A DNA stretch of 52,577 bases from GCA-2698665 sp038101125. GTDB lineage: Bacteria; Pseudomonadota; Gammaproteobacteria; GCA-002705445; GCA-002716945. This document shows, in pieces, positions 1-8,771 of the stretch. The notes under the pieces are model-generated. The model saw nothing but the letters and a program-made list of their open reading frames with translations. It was not told the origin of the DNA and did no database searches. Positions within the stretch are counted from its first letter, which is position 1; each line of letters begins with the position of its first letter. The translations under genes were made by a program, and so were the position numbers. The stretch spans positions 1 through 52,577 of the forward strand of contig JAYNVZ010000005.1 in assembly GCA_038101125.1 (NCBI GenBank), in the 5' to 3' direction.

Positions 1-2
1 TG

Positions 3-674
3 GCACACTTAAGATTTGTTGTCCATGTAGCCAAAACTTATAAAGGCTATGGTTAACATTTAATTGAATTAATACAAGAAGGAAACTGAAGTTTAATGAA
101 AGCTGTTAAAAGGTATGATCCAGAAAAAAATGTTAGATTATTGTCTTTTGCAATTTATTGGATAAGGGCTGAGATACATGAATTTGTCATCAAGAACTGG
201 AAAATTGTTAAAGTTGCTACAACTAAGGCGCAGAGAAAATTATTTTTTAAACTTAAAAGCAAGAAAACAACATCTAATTGGTTGACAGAATCAGAGAAAA
301 AAGATATTGCTAATGAACTTGATGTTAAACCTGAAACAATTACACAGATGGAATCAAGACTAAGCGGAAGTGATATTTCATATGATCCTATGGAAGAAGA
401 TGAACTTTCACCATCATCCTATTTAACTGACAACATGGACCCATCAAAAAAACTTGAGTGTGAAGATGAGTGTTCCGATAATATCTCTAAACTAAAACAA
501 GCTATGTTGAAGTTAGATGCTAGAAGCAAAGATATAATACAGCAGAGATATTTGTTAGAAAACAAAAGTACACTCGATGACTTATCTAAGAAATATAACA
601 TTTCAAAAGAAAGGGTTAGACAGATTGAAAATAAATCATTAAGCCTTATCAAAGACAGTATATTAATAGCTTAA
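3..674 (+). CDS. rpoH: RNA polymerase heat-shock sigma factor RpoH (5' partial, two in-frame stops near contig end)
   Basis: Sigma-32 directs RNA polymerase to heat-shock promoters. An open frame of 192 codons runs from the ATG at 96, but the same frame also encodes sigma region 2 upstream (AHLRFVVHVAKTYKGYG from base 3, then HLIELIQEGN). That stretch is broken by TAA at 54-56 and TGA at 87-89. Both stops become TTA (Leu) with one base change, giving the family-like GLHLIELIQEGNLSLMKAV. The RpoH-box signature QRKLFF, the family-typical KVATTKAQ and a C-terminal region 4.2 helix-turn-helix (ISKERVRQIE) are present. The E. coli protein has about 284 residues; about 50 N-terminal residues lie outside the window. 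The intact downstream frame argues for sequencing errors at a contig end rather than gene death. The gene ends 4 nt inside the convergent ctaB. Confidence 0.9.
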
Positions 675-1579
675 TTAATATTCAAATACCAATAATGGTC
701 TATCAATAAAAAAGCAAACAATAGAGCAAGATAAGTAATAGAGTATCTGAATAAATCTATAGCTTTCCTGCTGGATTTCGTCATCATTAGTGTATAAGAA
801 TCAATAACGAATTTTAATCCAATAAATATAGTCCCAAAAAGATAGATGAATCCTGATAACTCCAGAAGGTATGGGAATAACGTTATACAAAAAAGTAATA
901 TTGAATATAAAAATATATGTAGTCTCGCAAAGTCTCTTCCATGTGTTACAGGTAACATAGGAATATCAGCTTTTTTGTAATCTTCATATTTATAAACTGC
1001 TAGTGCCCAAAAATGTGGCGGTGTCCATAGAAATATTATTAAAAATAAAACGAGTGGAAACGGTTCTATTTGGTTTGTAATTGAAGTCCAGCCTAATAAT
1101 GGAGGCATGGCTCCAGCTATACCACCTATAACAATATTCTGAGAAGTAAGATTTTTTAGATACACAGAATAAATAACTGAGTAGATAATTATAGATAGAA
1201 ACGTTAGAAGTGCTGTTAGGGTATTAACCAGCAAATATAATAGAGAAATAGATCCAAAAGATAGAAATAACGCAAAATAAATAGCATGTAATGGCTTTAT
1301 TGAGCCATTAACAAGAGGTCTCGATTTTGTCCGATCCATAATTGAATCTATTTTTTGATCAACAACATGATTAATAATAGCTGCGGCAGAAGCCGCTAGC
1401 CCAATGCCTATGCTCGCAAAAAAAATCAATTCATAATTTAACGTAGATTGGTGTGCCAACAACATACCGACTATAGCAGTAAACATAATCAATAGATTGA
1501 CTCTTGGCTTGGTTAAGGCTATGAATTCACGCACTAAATTTATGATATTATTTGTATTATATGTTGAGTAGTTTTGCAT
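671..1579 (-). CDS. ctaB: Protoheme IX farnesyltransferase (heme O synthase)
   Basis: An integral inner-membrane prenyltransferase that adds a farnesyl group to heme b to make heme O, the precursor of the heme A used by the oxidase encoded upstream. The 302-residue protein is of normal length. It has the two Asp-rich UbiA-family motifs: NHVVDQKIDSIMDRT at residues 70-84, and a second region with YKYEDYKKADIPMLPVTHGR near residue 200. About eight hydrophobic helices are visible. It is the last gene of the minus-strand cytochrome oxidase operon, 12 nt after ctaA. Its stop overlaps the end of rpoH by 4 nt, leaving no room for an intrinsic terminator. The sco1/senC gene that often follows ctaB in this operon is absent here. 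Confidence 0.95.
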   Translation of the reverse strand: MQNYSTYNTNNIINLVREFIALTKPRVNLLIMFTAIVGMLLAHQSTLNYELIFFASIGIGLAASAAAIINHVVDQKIDSIMDRTKSRPLVNGSIKPLHAIYFALFLSFGSISLLYLLVNTLTALLTFLSIIIYSVIYSVYLKNLTSQNIVIGGIAGAMPPLLGWTSITNQIEPFPLVLFLIIFLWTPPHFWALAVYKYEDYKKADIPMLPVTHGRDFARLHIFLYSILLFCITLFPYLLELSGFIYLFGTIFIGLKFVIDSYTLMMTKSSRKAIDLFRYSITYLALLFAFLLIDHYWYLNIN

Positions 1580-1591
1580 GAGTAGATATTA

Positions 1592-2590
1592 TCATTCTTG
1601 GGTGTGGTATGTCGAATAGAAAAGCAATGTAATCATGCTTAATAATAAAATAGATGCATTAACTGTATGAAGAACAGCAATACTGATAGGCAGACTCATT
1701 AAGACATTCGAAATACCCAAAAATATTTGGAAAACAAATACTGTAAATACAACAAGTCCAATATTTTTTATAGTTTTATTATCTTGAACATAAAATAAGT
1801 ATATAAATAACATCGCATATAATAATGTAATTATCATAGCCCCCACTCTGTGAGTAAAATGTATTGCTAATTTTGCCTCATAAACTAATGGAGCTTTCTC
1901 ATAATTTATATCAGGTAAATTAAAAACTGTGAAAGCATCAGAAAAGTTCATATTAGCAGGCCACCATTGATTGAGGCATTTAGGAAAATCAGTGCATGCT
2001 AACGATGCATAATTTGTACTCGTCCATCCTCCCAAGATAATCTGCAAGATCAGTGCTAATGTACAAATAACAATGAGATTTATTAATTTGAAATCTAGGT
2101 TAGTATTTTTGTGCTTGAGTTGTACTTGAAGCCCATTCCATAATAATAGACCAGCAGTAGTCATGCCTAAAATTAAATGAGTTGTAACTATTGTAGGTTT
2201 AACTAGCTGTGTAACTGTCAACATACCCATTGTAGATTGAACAACTATTAAGATAGAGAGTGAAATTGGATATATTTTAGGAACATGTTTAGCATATTTC
2301 AGTGTTAAGTATGATATAAAAAAGACTAGAATTCCTAAAGTACCTGCTAGGTATCTATGGAACATTTCCCTCCAAGCTTTCCCGATATCTATTGTGGAAT
2401 CTGGGTACAGTTCTTTCGCTTTCAATAATTCTTCTTCTGTATCAGGAGTACTTAAAATGCCGTAACAACCAGGCCAATCAGGACAGCCAAGTCCCGCATC
2501 TGTTAACCTGACCCACGCACCAACAGAAATAACGACTAAGGTAAAAGTTGCAGCAAAGTAACAAATATTTTTAAGTGTATTTAGACTCAT
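1592..2590 (-). CDS. ctaA: Heme A synthase (COX15/CtaA family)
   Basis: A membrane protein that oxidises the C8 methyl of heme O to a formyl group, giving heme A for aa3-type oxidases. The 332-residue protein starts with a membrane segment followed by the family signature GAWVRLTDAGLGCPDWPGCYG. It contains MFHRYLAGTLG and HFTHRVGAM, which carry the paired His residues expected to bind heme, and about eight transmembrane helices. A second Cys-containing stretch (ACTDFPKCLNQWW) lies in the C-terminal half. It follows the Sco-like gene by 2 nt and precedes ctaB by 12 nt, so it is clearly cotranscribed with the oxidase. Confidence 0.95.
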   Translation of the reverse strand: MSLNTLKNICYFAATFTLVVISVGAWVRLTDAGLGCPDWPGCYGILSTPDTEEELLKAKELYPDSTIDIGKAWREMFHRYLAGTLGILVFFISYLTLKYAKHVPKIYPISLSILIVVQSTMGMLTVTQLVKPTIVTTHLILGMTTAGLLLWNGLQVQLKHKNTNLDFKLINLIVICTLALILQIILGGWTSTNYASLACTDFPKCLNQWWPANMNFSDAFTVFNLPDINYEKAPLVYEAKLAIHFTHRVGAMIITLLYAMLFIYLFYVQDNKTIKNIGLVVFTVFVFQIFLGISNVLMSLPISIAVLHTVNASILLLSMITLLFYSTYHTQE

Positions 2591-2592
2591 TA

Positions 2593-3162
2593 TTATCCAA
2601 TCCTTGATAACTTTAGAAGTTTCTTAATATCTTTTAAAAGTTTCTTTCCTTGAAACTCTTCATTATATTTTAGTATAACATTACCAAGAGGATCAATTAA
2701 GAATATCGATGATTGATTTTCTGAAATAGTGCTTAATATACCATGCAGATTATTGGGTTTATCATAGATATAAATCATGCCTGGATAAAGCTCTTTAAGA
2801 TTATATGGATGTTTTACATTATGATCATGTATTAAAATTCTCTGTAACCTATTCATATCTTTACCTAGCGCAGTATTAACTTGTCGTAACATATAAATAC
2901 TCTCTTCACATGAACTTAAACAATCATTTTTTAAATAGTACATTAAAGACCACTTTCCATTAAATTCAGTTGTATTGCTAATATTAGATCTAGTTTTAAC
3001 AACCTCGTTATTTATTGGTAAAACTGGTTTAATTAGTTTTCCATAATTAGTGGTGACCCATTCTTTATCTTCTGTATAATCATCGAGTAACATAAAAGAT
3101 ATAAAAAAAGGTATTATAAAAATTGATATTATTAACACTAATTTGACTTGATTAGAATTCAT
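2593..3162 (-). CDS. Membrane-anchored thioredoxin-fold protein of the cytochrome oxidase operon (Sco-like)
   Basis: A 189-residue protein with one N-terminal membrane anchor (about residues 7-26) and a periplasmic domain resembling Sco/thioredoxin folds. It has KNDCLSSCEESIYMLRQ with a CxxxC pair, as in Sco proteins, and IFLIDPLGNVILKY near the end, like the Sco C-terminal strand. The conserved Sco histidine is not evident at that place. I chose the ATG at 3160-3162 over a longer frame from 3222 because a good ribosome site (AAGGAGAG) lies just before it and it forms an ATGA overlap with the SURF1 stop. Homologues of unknown exact role sit at this place between SURF1 and ctaA in Pseudomonas. 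A role in copper or thiol handling during oxidase assembly is inference. Confidence 0.8.
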   Translation of the reverse strand: MNSNQVKLVLIISIFIIPFFISFMLLDDYTEDKEWVTTNYGKLIKPVLPINNEVVKTRSNISNTTEFNGKWSLMYYLKNDCLSSCEESIYMLRQVNTALGKDMNRLQRILIHDHNVKHPYNLKELYPGMIYIYDKPNNLHGILSTISENQSSIFLIDPLGNVILKYNEEFQGKKLLKDIKKLLKLSRIG

Positions 3163-3839
3163 TTTTCTCTCCTTAATAAAATTAACATAAAAACTAGACC
3201 TATTATTGCAAAAAGGAACCATTGTCCTGCATACATGTAATGCTTTAACTCAGGATTCTTTTTATATTTAGGCTGTATAGTATATTTATCACTATCGCTT
3301 TTTGATAAGATTAATACATATGGGAGCACTTCTGCATCTAGAACATTAGATATTTCATCAATTTCTATACTTTGAATAACCATCGGGAAAACCGGTGAAT
3401 ATTTCTGCTCTTCTAATTCATATGCATCTCCATAATAGTAAACATATCCAATAAGATTGTTGTTATTAAGGTTTAGTATATTAGGTAAGCGTTGCCTGTT
3501 ATGATTAGTAACCCAACCTCTGTTTACTAGCAAAATTTTGTTGTCTATTAAAATAGGTGATAAAACTTCATAGCCAGCCTTGCGCTCAAAAACTTTATTA
3601 TCTAAAAGGAAGTGCTTGCCAGGTAAAGCAGAAAATATTGATTTTTCAATTATAACATTAGTAAACTGACTTGGTTTATCAGGTAACTTATTAAAGTTTT
3701 CTGGCGCTTCTAAAAGACCACTCATATAGGAATTATATATATAGCTTTTCTCGTTACCTCTATCAATCTGCCAAAACCCTAATATTAGGCATAGTGCTAT
3801 CAGAGATAAAAAAGTAAAATATTTAATAGTTTTAATCAT
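3159..3839 (-). CDS. SURF1-family cytochrome oxidase assembly protein
   Basis: SURF1 proteins help insert heme A into cytochrome oxidase subunit I. This 226-residue protein has the family layout: one membrane helix at residues 5-23, a periplasmic loop with the LLVNRGWV signature and PGKHFLLDNK, and a second helix near the C-terminus (about 204-222) ending in basic residues. Its stop overlaps the start of the next gene by 4 nt (ATGA). The 243 nt between the end of coxC and this start are occupied by a small gene on the opposite strand. Position within the oxidase operon agrees with the assignment. Confidence 0.88.
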   Translation of the reverse strand: MIKTIKYFTFLSLIALCLILGFWQIDRGNEKSYIYNSYMSGLLEAPENFNKLPDKPSQFTNVIIEKSIFSALPGKHFLLDNKVFERKAGYEVLSPILIDNKILLVNRGWVTNHNRQRLPNILNLNNNNLIGYVYYYGDAYELEEQKYSPVFPMVIQSIEIDEISNVLDAEVLPYVLILSKSDSDKYTIQPKYKKNPELKHYMYAGQWFLFAIIGLVFMLILLRREK

Positions 3840-3881
3840 TATTTTTTTGTATGCTGATTTAAGAATCTTGGTTTGTTTAAA

Positions 3882-4079
3882 ATGAAATATATAATATTAA
3901 TATTACTAGCGCTAATCATTTATAATCTTGCTGCGGGCTTTTTTTATATTATGACTGATAAAAAGCCTTCAAATAAAGGGTTCCATTCTCTGAAAACTAG
4001 GATTATCTTGTCTGTGATATTATTCGCTCTACTTATCTTTGGGTACTATTTTGATTTACTACAACCGCATGGTATTTAG
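3882..4079 (+). CDS. Small twin-transmembrane protein, DUF2909 family
   Basis: A 65-residue protein with two membrane helices separated by a short basic loop containing KKPSNKGFHSLKTR, ending in GYYFDLLQPHGI. This matches DUF2909, a family known only from cytochrome oxidase operons of beta- and gammaproteobacteria; its function is not established. I chose the ATG at 3882; a TTG at 3873 would add three residues. The gene is read opposite to the surrounding oxidase genes and fills the whole space between coxC and the SURF1 gene, ending 3 nt from the coxC stop. A cox transcript continuing from coxC into SURF1 would therefore be antisense to it. Confidence 0.8.
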   Translation: MKYIILILLALIIYNLAAGFFYIMTDKKPSNKGFHSLKTRIILSVILFALLIFGYYFDLLQPHGI

Positions 4080-4082
4080 TAA

Positions 4083-4946
4083 TTATAACCAGTATACAAA
4101 AACAAATAATCCAAGCCAAACAACATCAACAAAATGCCAGTACCAAGCAACAGCCTCAAATCCAAAATGATTATCACCAGAAAAATGTCCCTTCGTACAT
4201 CTAAATAATATAACCGTTAGCATGATTGCTCCAAGCGTCACATGGAAACCATGGAATCCTGTCAACATATAGAACGTAGACCCATAGATACCTGAGGTCA
4301 TTTTAAGATTTAAATCTGAATAAGCATGCATATATTCATAGGCTTGGAAACCAACAAATATAAAACCTAGTAAAACAGTTAATGCTAGGCCATAGATCAG
4401 TTTATTTCTGTTTTGTTCTTTAAGGCCATGATGAGCCCATGTGACTGTGAGTCCACTTGTTAGCAGTATTAATGTATTGATAGCTGGAATACCACTCGCT
4501 TTCATTAAAGTAAAATCACCACCAGCATTGGTTGGTCCATTTGATGGCCAAACATTCTCAAATTGTGGCCATAACACAATATTTGTTGATACTTTAGAGC
4601 CAGCTCCACCTAACCATGGGAGAGAAAGTTCTCTGGCATAGTAAAGGGCACCAAAAAATGCTGCAAAAAACATTACTTCTGAAAAAATAAACCAGACCAT
4701 TCCCCATCTAAAAGAGATATCAACTTGAGTGTTGTACGTTCCTGATTCACTTTCTCGCACCACTTCTGAGAACCATCCATAAGTAATTATCAAGACAAGC
4801 GCTAACCCAGTGAGCATTATGCTCATGCCAGAAGTATAGCCATTCATGTAATTTGCTAAGCCTATAAATAATACAATAAGAGCTACAGTATTTAAGAAAG
4901 GCCACTTAGTTTCATGAGGTACATAATAACCATTTGAACTACTCAT
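4083..4946 (-). CDS. coxC: Cytochrome c oxidase subunit III
   Basis: The third core subunit of the aa3-type oxidase. The 287-residue protein has seven predicted helices. Family motifs include HETKWPFLNT at the N-terminus, FRWGMVWFIFSEVMFF, TGFHGFHVTLGA and the C-terminal EAVAWYWHFVDVVWLGLF. The subunit III lipid-binding and proton-path-supporting glutamate is present in SEVMFF. It follows ctaG by 12 nt. The stop lies 3 nt from the end of the convergent DUF2909 gene. Confidence 0.96.
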   Translation of the reverse strand: MSSSNGYYVPHETKWPFLNTVALIVLFIGLANYMNGYTSGMSIMLTGLALVLIITYGWFSEVVRESESGTYNTQVDISFRWGMVWFIFSEVMFFAAFFGALYYARELSLPWLGGAGSKVSTNIVLWPQFENVWPSNGPTNAGGDFTLMKASGIPAINTLILLTSGLTVTWAHHGLKEQNRNKLIYGLALTVLLGFIFVGFQAYEYMHAYSDLNLKMTSGIYGSTFYMLTGFHGFHVTLGAIMLTVILFRCTKGHFSGDNHFGFEAVAWYWHFVDVVWLGLFVFVYWL

Positions 4947-4958
4947 AATTTAATTCTC

Positions 4959-5486
4959 CTAATTTGATCCAATTTGATCTGTTGTGTTAAACATTGTATA
5001 AGATAATATCAAGGTCTTAGTATCTAGAGGCAGGTCATCGTCAATAATAAATTGTAATGGTAGCTCTTTAGTTTCAAGTCCATTAATTTCTTGTTGACTA
5101 AAACAAAAACATTCAATCTTTTTAAAATATTCTGCATCTTCACTAGGAACAACACTTGGGCTAGCTGTTGCATGCTTAATAGAATTAGAATTATTAGTTA
5201 GTGTATATAAGGTATTATAAATCTTTCCTATTTGAACTGTCATTTCTCGATCAACTGGTTCAAAAATGAACGGTGCAGAGTTTGCTATAGTTGATGTAAA
5301 TTTGACCTTCACATATCTCTCGGCAGGGTTTTCATCAATATTTAAAACTTTTGTTTGATTGGTTTTACCATTTAATCCAGTAATTTCACAAAAAATATCA
5401 TACAGAGGAACCAACATGTATGAAAAAGAAAACATGAACACCGCAAAGAGTGTTAGAGAAAGATATGTTTTTTTAAAATTTTTCAT
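4959..5486 (-). CDS. ctaG: Cytochrome c oxidase assembly protein CtaG/Cox11 (CuB chaperone)
   Basis: Cox11 delivers copper to the CuB site of subunit I. The protein has 175 residues, a single N-terminal membrane helix (about 7-27), the conserved PLYDIFCEITGLNG segment with C33, and the copper-binding CFCF motif (C126, C128) followed by QQ. An immunoglobulin-like beta domain makes up the rest. The start codon overlaps the coxA stop (TAATG), which suggests translational coupling to its target subunit. Confidence 0.94.
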   Translation of the reverse strand: MKNFKKTYLSLTLFAVFMFSFSYMLVPLYDIFCEITGLNGKTNQTKVLNIDENPAERYVKVKFTSTIANSAPFIFEPVDREMTVQIGKIYNTLYTLTNNSNSIKHATASPSVVPSEDAEYFKKIECFCFSQQEINGLETKELPLQFIIDDDLPLDTKTLILSYTMFNTTDQIGSN

Positions 5487-7063
5487 TAATCTACTTTTGG
5501 AGCTTTATCAAATGAATGATATGGAGGTGGTGAGGACAGTGTCCACTCTAAACCTTCTGCTCCATCCCAGCATTTATCTTCTGCAGTTACCTTTTGTTTT
5601 AATGTATTAAATAATATATAGACAAATAACAATTGAGATAATCCAAAACCAAAGGCACCTACAGATGCAATTGCATTAAAGTCAGCAAATTGTACAGCAT
5701 AATCTGGGATCCTTCTTGGCATTCCCGCTAAACCAACGAAATGCATTGGGAAAAAAGTTAAGTTTACAAAAATTGTTGTTAGCCAGAAATGTAGTTTACC
5801 TAAACCTTCATTGTACATTTTACCCGTCCATTTTGGTAACCAGTAATATACAGCAGCTATGATTGCAAAAACAGCTCCTGGCACAAGAACATAATGAAAG
5901 TGAGCAACCACAAAGTAAGTATCATGATATTGAAAATCAGCGGGCACCATAGCTAGCATTAAACCTGAGAAACCACCTACAGTGAATAAAACGATAAATG
6001 CCAATGCAAATAACATCGGAGTTTCAAAAGTCATTGAGCCTTTCCACATTGTTGCTACCCAATTAAATACCTTCACACCAGTAGGTACAGCAATAAGCAT
6101 AGTTGTGAACATGAAGAATAACTCTCCAGCCAATGGCATTCCAACAGTAAACATGTGATGCGCCCATACTATGAAAGAAAGTAATGCAATTGATGCTGTT
6201 GCATACACCATTGAGTCATACCCAAATAATTTTTTTCTAGAGAATGCCGGGATAATCGTAGATACGATACCAAATGCAGGTAATATTAATATGTATACTT
6301 CTGGATGCCCAAAGAACCAAAAAATGTGTTGAAATAATACAGGGTCACCACCGCCAGATGCAGTGAAAAAAGTAGTTCCAAAAAATCTATCAGTTAATAA
6401 CATTGTGATAGCGCCAGCCAAAACAGGCATAGATGCAATTAATAAGAACGCTGTAATCAACCAAGTCCAAACAAAAATTGGCATTTTCATTAGCGTCATT
6501 CCAGGAGCTCTCATATTAAGTATAGTTGCTATCACATTAATCGCACCCAAGATAGATGAAAGACCTAATAAGTGAATCGATAAAATAACGAATGGCATTG
6601 AGTCTCCGCCCTGAAGGGATAATGGTGGATACAATGTCCAACCTGCCGCTGGGCCTCCGCTCTCCATAAATAGAGTGCTTAGCATCATTGTGAACGCAAA
6701 TGGTAAAATCCAAAAACTCCAATTATTCAATCTTGGAAGAGCCATATCAGGCGCTCCAATCATTATTGGTAGCTGCCAATTAGCTAGTCCAACAAATGCT
6801 GGCATCACTGCACCAAATATCATTACCAAAGCATGCATCGTAGTCATTTGATTAAAAAAGCCAGGAACAACTAACTGAAGCCCTGGTTGAAATAATTCTG
6901 CTCTTATCACAAGAGCCATTAGCCCACCAATAAAAAACATTATCAAGCTAAACCACAAATACATAGAACCAATATCTTTATGGTTTGTAGTAGTTATCCA
7001 TCTCATAATACCTGAAGGAGTATGGCTATGGTCATCATGTAATTTATCTATATTTGCACTCAT
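5486..7063 (-). CDS. coxA: Cytochrome c oxidase subunit I
   Basis: The catalytic heme-copper subunit, reducing O2 to water and pumping protons across the inner membrane. The 525-residue protein has twelve helices. The ligands are visible: H77 and H390 for low-spin heme a, H388 for heme a3, and H253, H302 and H303 for CuB, with the cross-linking Y257 in GHPEVY. The glutamate in GHPEV and the lysine in PTGVKVFNW are those of the A-family D- and K-channel layout. It lies between coxB and ctaG, with a 12-nt spacer upstream and a TAATG overlap downstream. Confidence 0.98.
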   Translation of the reverse strand: MSANIDKLHDDHSHTPSGIMRWITTTNHKDIGSMYLWFSLIMFFIGGLMALVIRAELFQPGLQLVVPGFFNQMTTMHALVMIFGAVMPAFVGLANWQLPIMIGAPDMALPRLNNWSFWILPFAFTMMLSTLFMESGGPAAGWTLYPPLSLQGGDSMPFVILSIHLLGLSSILGAINVIATILNMRAPGMTLMKMPIFVWTWLITAFLLIASMPVLAGAITMLLTDRFFGTTFFTASGGGDPVLFQHIFWFFGHPEVYILILPAFGIVSTIIPAFSRKKLFGYDSMVYATASIALLSFIVWAHHMFTVGMPLAGELFFMFTTMLIAVPTGVKVFNWVATMWKGSMTFETPMLFALAFIVLFTVGGFSGLMLAMVPADFQYHDTYFVVAHFHYVLVPGAVFAIIAAVYYWLPKWTGKMYNEGLGKLHFWLTTIFVNLTFFPMHFVGLAGMPRRIPDYAVQFADFNAIASVGAFGFGLSQLLFVYILFNTLKQKVTAEDKCWDGAEGLEWTLSSPPPYHSFDKAPKVD

Positions 7064-7075
7064 AATAATTTCCGT

Positions 7076-7870
7076 TTATTTAGTTATAGCAACCTTGTTA
7101 CTTTTTTGGATTGAAACCCATTTGTAATACTCGTTTTTAGGAACTGCCTTAACAACTATTGGCATAAACCCATGATCTTTTCCGCATAATTCAGCACACT
7201 GGCCTCTATATATACCTGGTTTTTTAATATCAACCCACATTTCATTTATATAACCAGGAATAGCATCTTTCTTCCCACCAAGTTCTGGAACCCACCAAGC
7301 ATGAATTACATCGCTCGCAGTTAATAATATTCTAACTTTTGTATCTGTAGGTAGAACAACAACATTATCAACATTTCTTAAGTAATGGTCGACATTTGAT
7401 ACATCTACTCCAGAGTTCAGTCTCCTAGCCACATTACTCTCATTATCAATTTTACTAAAAAAGGACACATTATCTTCTAAATATTCATATTGCCACATCC
7501 ACTGATAACCAGTTACCTTTAATGTTATTTCTGAGTCCCTAGTATCTTCCATCATTATTAATGCTTTGGTTGCAGGCACAGCCATACCAACTAGTATTAT
7601 GAATGGGATAACGGTCCAAATAATCTCAACTTTTGTGCTCTCATGAAAAGTAGCAGGTTTGTGACCAAGAGATTTACGATGGTAGATGATCGAGTAGAGC
7701 ATAGCTCCAAATACAAGTATACCTATCACCACAGTTATATAGAATATGAGCATATGTAAATCATATGCTACCTCACTTGTAGGTGTTACTCCGCGTGGCA
7801 TATTTGTTTCCCAATCTGCTAGAACTGTCGTTGGGAGAATAACCATTAATAAAATGTTAAATATCTTCAT
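7076..7870 (-). CDS. coxB: Cytochrome c oxidase subunit II (CuA, no cytochrome c domain)
   Basis: Accepts electrons from cytochrome c through the binuclear CuA centre. The 264-residue protein has a signal peptide (residues 1-18, cut before DWETN), two membrane helices and a periplasmic cupredoxin domain. CuA ligands are H190 (IHAWWVPELGG) and C225, C229, H233 and M236 in CAELCGKDHGFM. There is no C-terminal heme-binding CxxCH, so this is the aa3 rather than the caa3 form. It is the first gene of the oxidase operon, with a ribosome site (AAAGGA) before the ATG. The 72 nt separating it from bioC is the likely promoter region, although I see no convincing -35/-10 pair. Confidence 0.97.
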   Translation of the reverse strand: MKIFNILLMVILPTTVLADWETNMPRGVTPTSEVAYDLHMLIFYITVVIGILVFGAMLYSIIYHRKSLGHKPATFHESTKVEIIWTVIPFIILVGMAVPATKALIMMEDTRDSEITLKVTGYQWMWQYEYLEDNVSFFSKIDNESNVARRLNSGVDVSNVDHYLRNVDNVVVLPTDTKVRILLTASDVIHAWWVPELGGKKDAIPGYINEMWVDIKKPGIYRGQCAELCGKDHGFMPIVVKAVPKNEYYKWVSIQKSNKVAITK

Positions 7871-7942
7871 TAATCATCCTTTATTTAATGAGCTCATAAT
7901 AGCAAAATATTAGTATTTATGGAATTTCTAATTTAAAAAAAA

Positions 7943-8767
7943 TTAAATATTTTTTATAGGTATTACCCCAATATTTTCGTTTGATTTTAAGTTATTTTTC
8001 CAGGCTAAGCCATATATCATTTCATATGTAACAGGCAGTCTTTTATTAGTATCATTCAAAGGATAATTTTCAGCTAATTTATAATATGAACTTTTTGTGA
8101 TAGCTTTGGGTTCTTGCCCAATAACTGTATTGGCTCCAGTTTTTTTTAAAGAGCTTAAGACATCCTTAAATGAATTATATTCTATAACTATATTTTCAAT
8201 ATCCATTACTGGATCATGAAACCCATGTTTTAATAACGAATCTCCATATAAGTGCATATCTGAAAATGTATTGATATGCTGTTCTTCATCTACAAATGAA
8301 TAAGCATCTCGTAGCTCCTGAAGTGTGCCTGGACCAACTGTGGTAAACAAAAATAGTCCTTTGTCTTTGAGAAATCTATGAATATCAGAAAATATTCTCT
8401 CTACTTCATCGCACCAGTGCAGAGTAAAACTAGACACAACAAGATCAAATGCATTATTTTTAAATGGCATATTTTCTGCATCCGATAGAATGCAGTTAAG
8501 CTTAGGGTTTTTTTTATATACTTCATTAAGCATATTAAAAGATATGTCTAGACAAGTGATGCTGGCATCAGGGAAAAGATTATATAAGGAGTTAGATAAA
8601 TACCCGGTACCACAACCAATATCTAATATATTTAATGGTTTTATTTTAATTAAAGATAATCTTTCGCAAAGTCTGTTAGCTACTTCTCTTTGAACTAATG
8701 AATACTTATCATATGATGAAGCTTTAGAGTTAAATGAGTATTTTATTTTATTTTTAAATTTTTCCAT
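7943..8767 (-). CDS. bioC: Malonyl-ACP O-methyltransferase BioC
   Basis: BioC methylates the free carboxyl of malonyl-ACP with SAM, starting pimeloyl synthesis for biotin by way of the fatty-acid elongation cycle. The 274-residue protein has a class I methyltransferase fold: ILDIGCGTGYLS binds SAM, SFTLHWCDE and FLFTTVGPGTLQELRDAY are typical of BioC, and DAENMPF is the acidic loop. The N-terminal SFNSKASSYDKYSLVQ also fits. It follows bioH by 4 nt on the same strand; BioH removes the methyl group later, so the pair forms a functional unit. The aminotransferase gene bioA lies about 16 kb away; bioF, bioB and bioD are not in the window. Confidence 0.9.
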   Translation of the reverse strand: MEKFKNKIKYSFNSKASSYDKYSLVQREVANRLCERLSLIKIKPLNILDIGCGTGYLSNSLYNLFPDASITCLDISFNMLNEVYKKNPKLNCILSDAENMPFKNNAFDLVVSSFTLHWCDEVERIFSDIHRFLKDKGLFLFTTVGPGTLQELRDAYSFVDEEQHINTFSDMHLYGDSLLKHGFHDPVMDIENIVIEYNSFKDVLSSLKKTGANTVIGQEPKAITKSSYYKLAENYPLNDTNKRLPVTYEMIYGLAWKNNLKSNENIGVIPIKNI

Positions 8768-8771
8768 CGGT

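Noticed and set aside
54..89. Stop-codon recoding in rpoH
   Set aside because: TGA (asmA-like, argS) and TAA (many genes) act as ordinary stops in this window, and both sites are explained by single-base errors.
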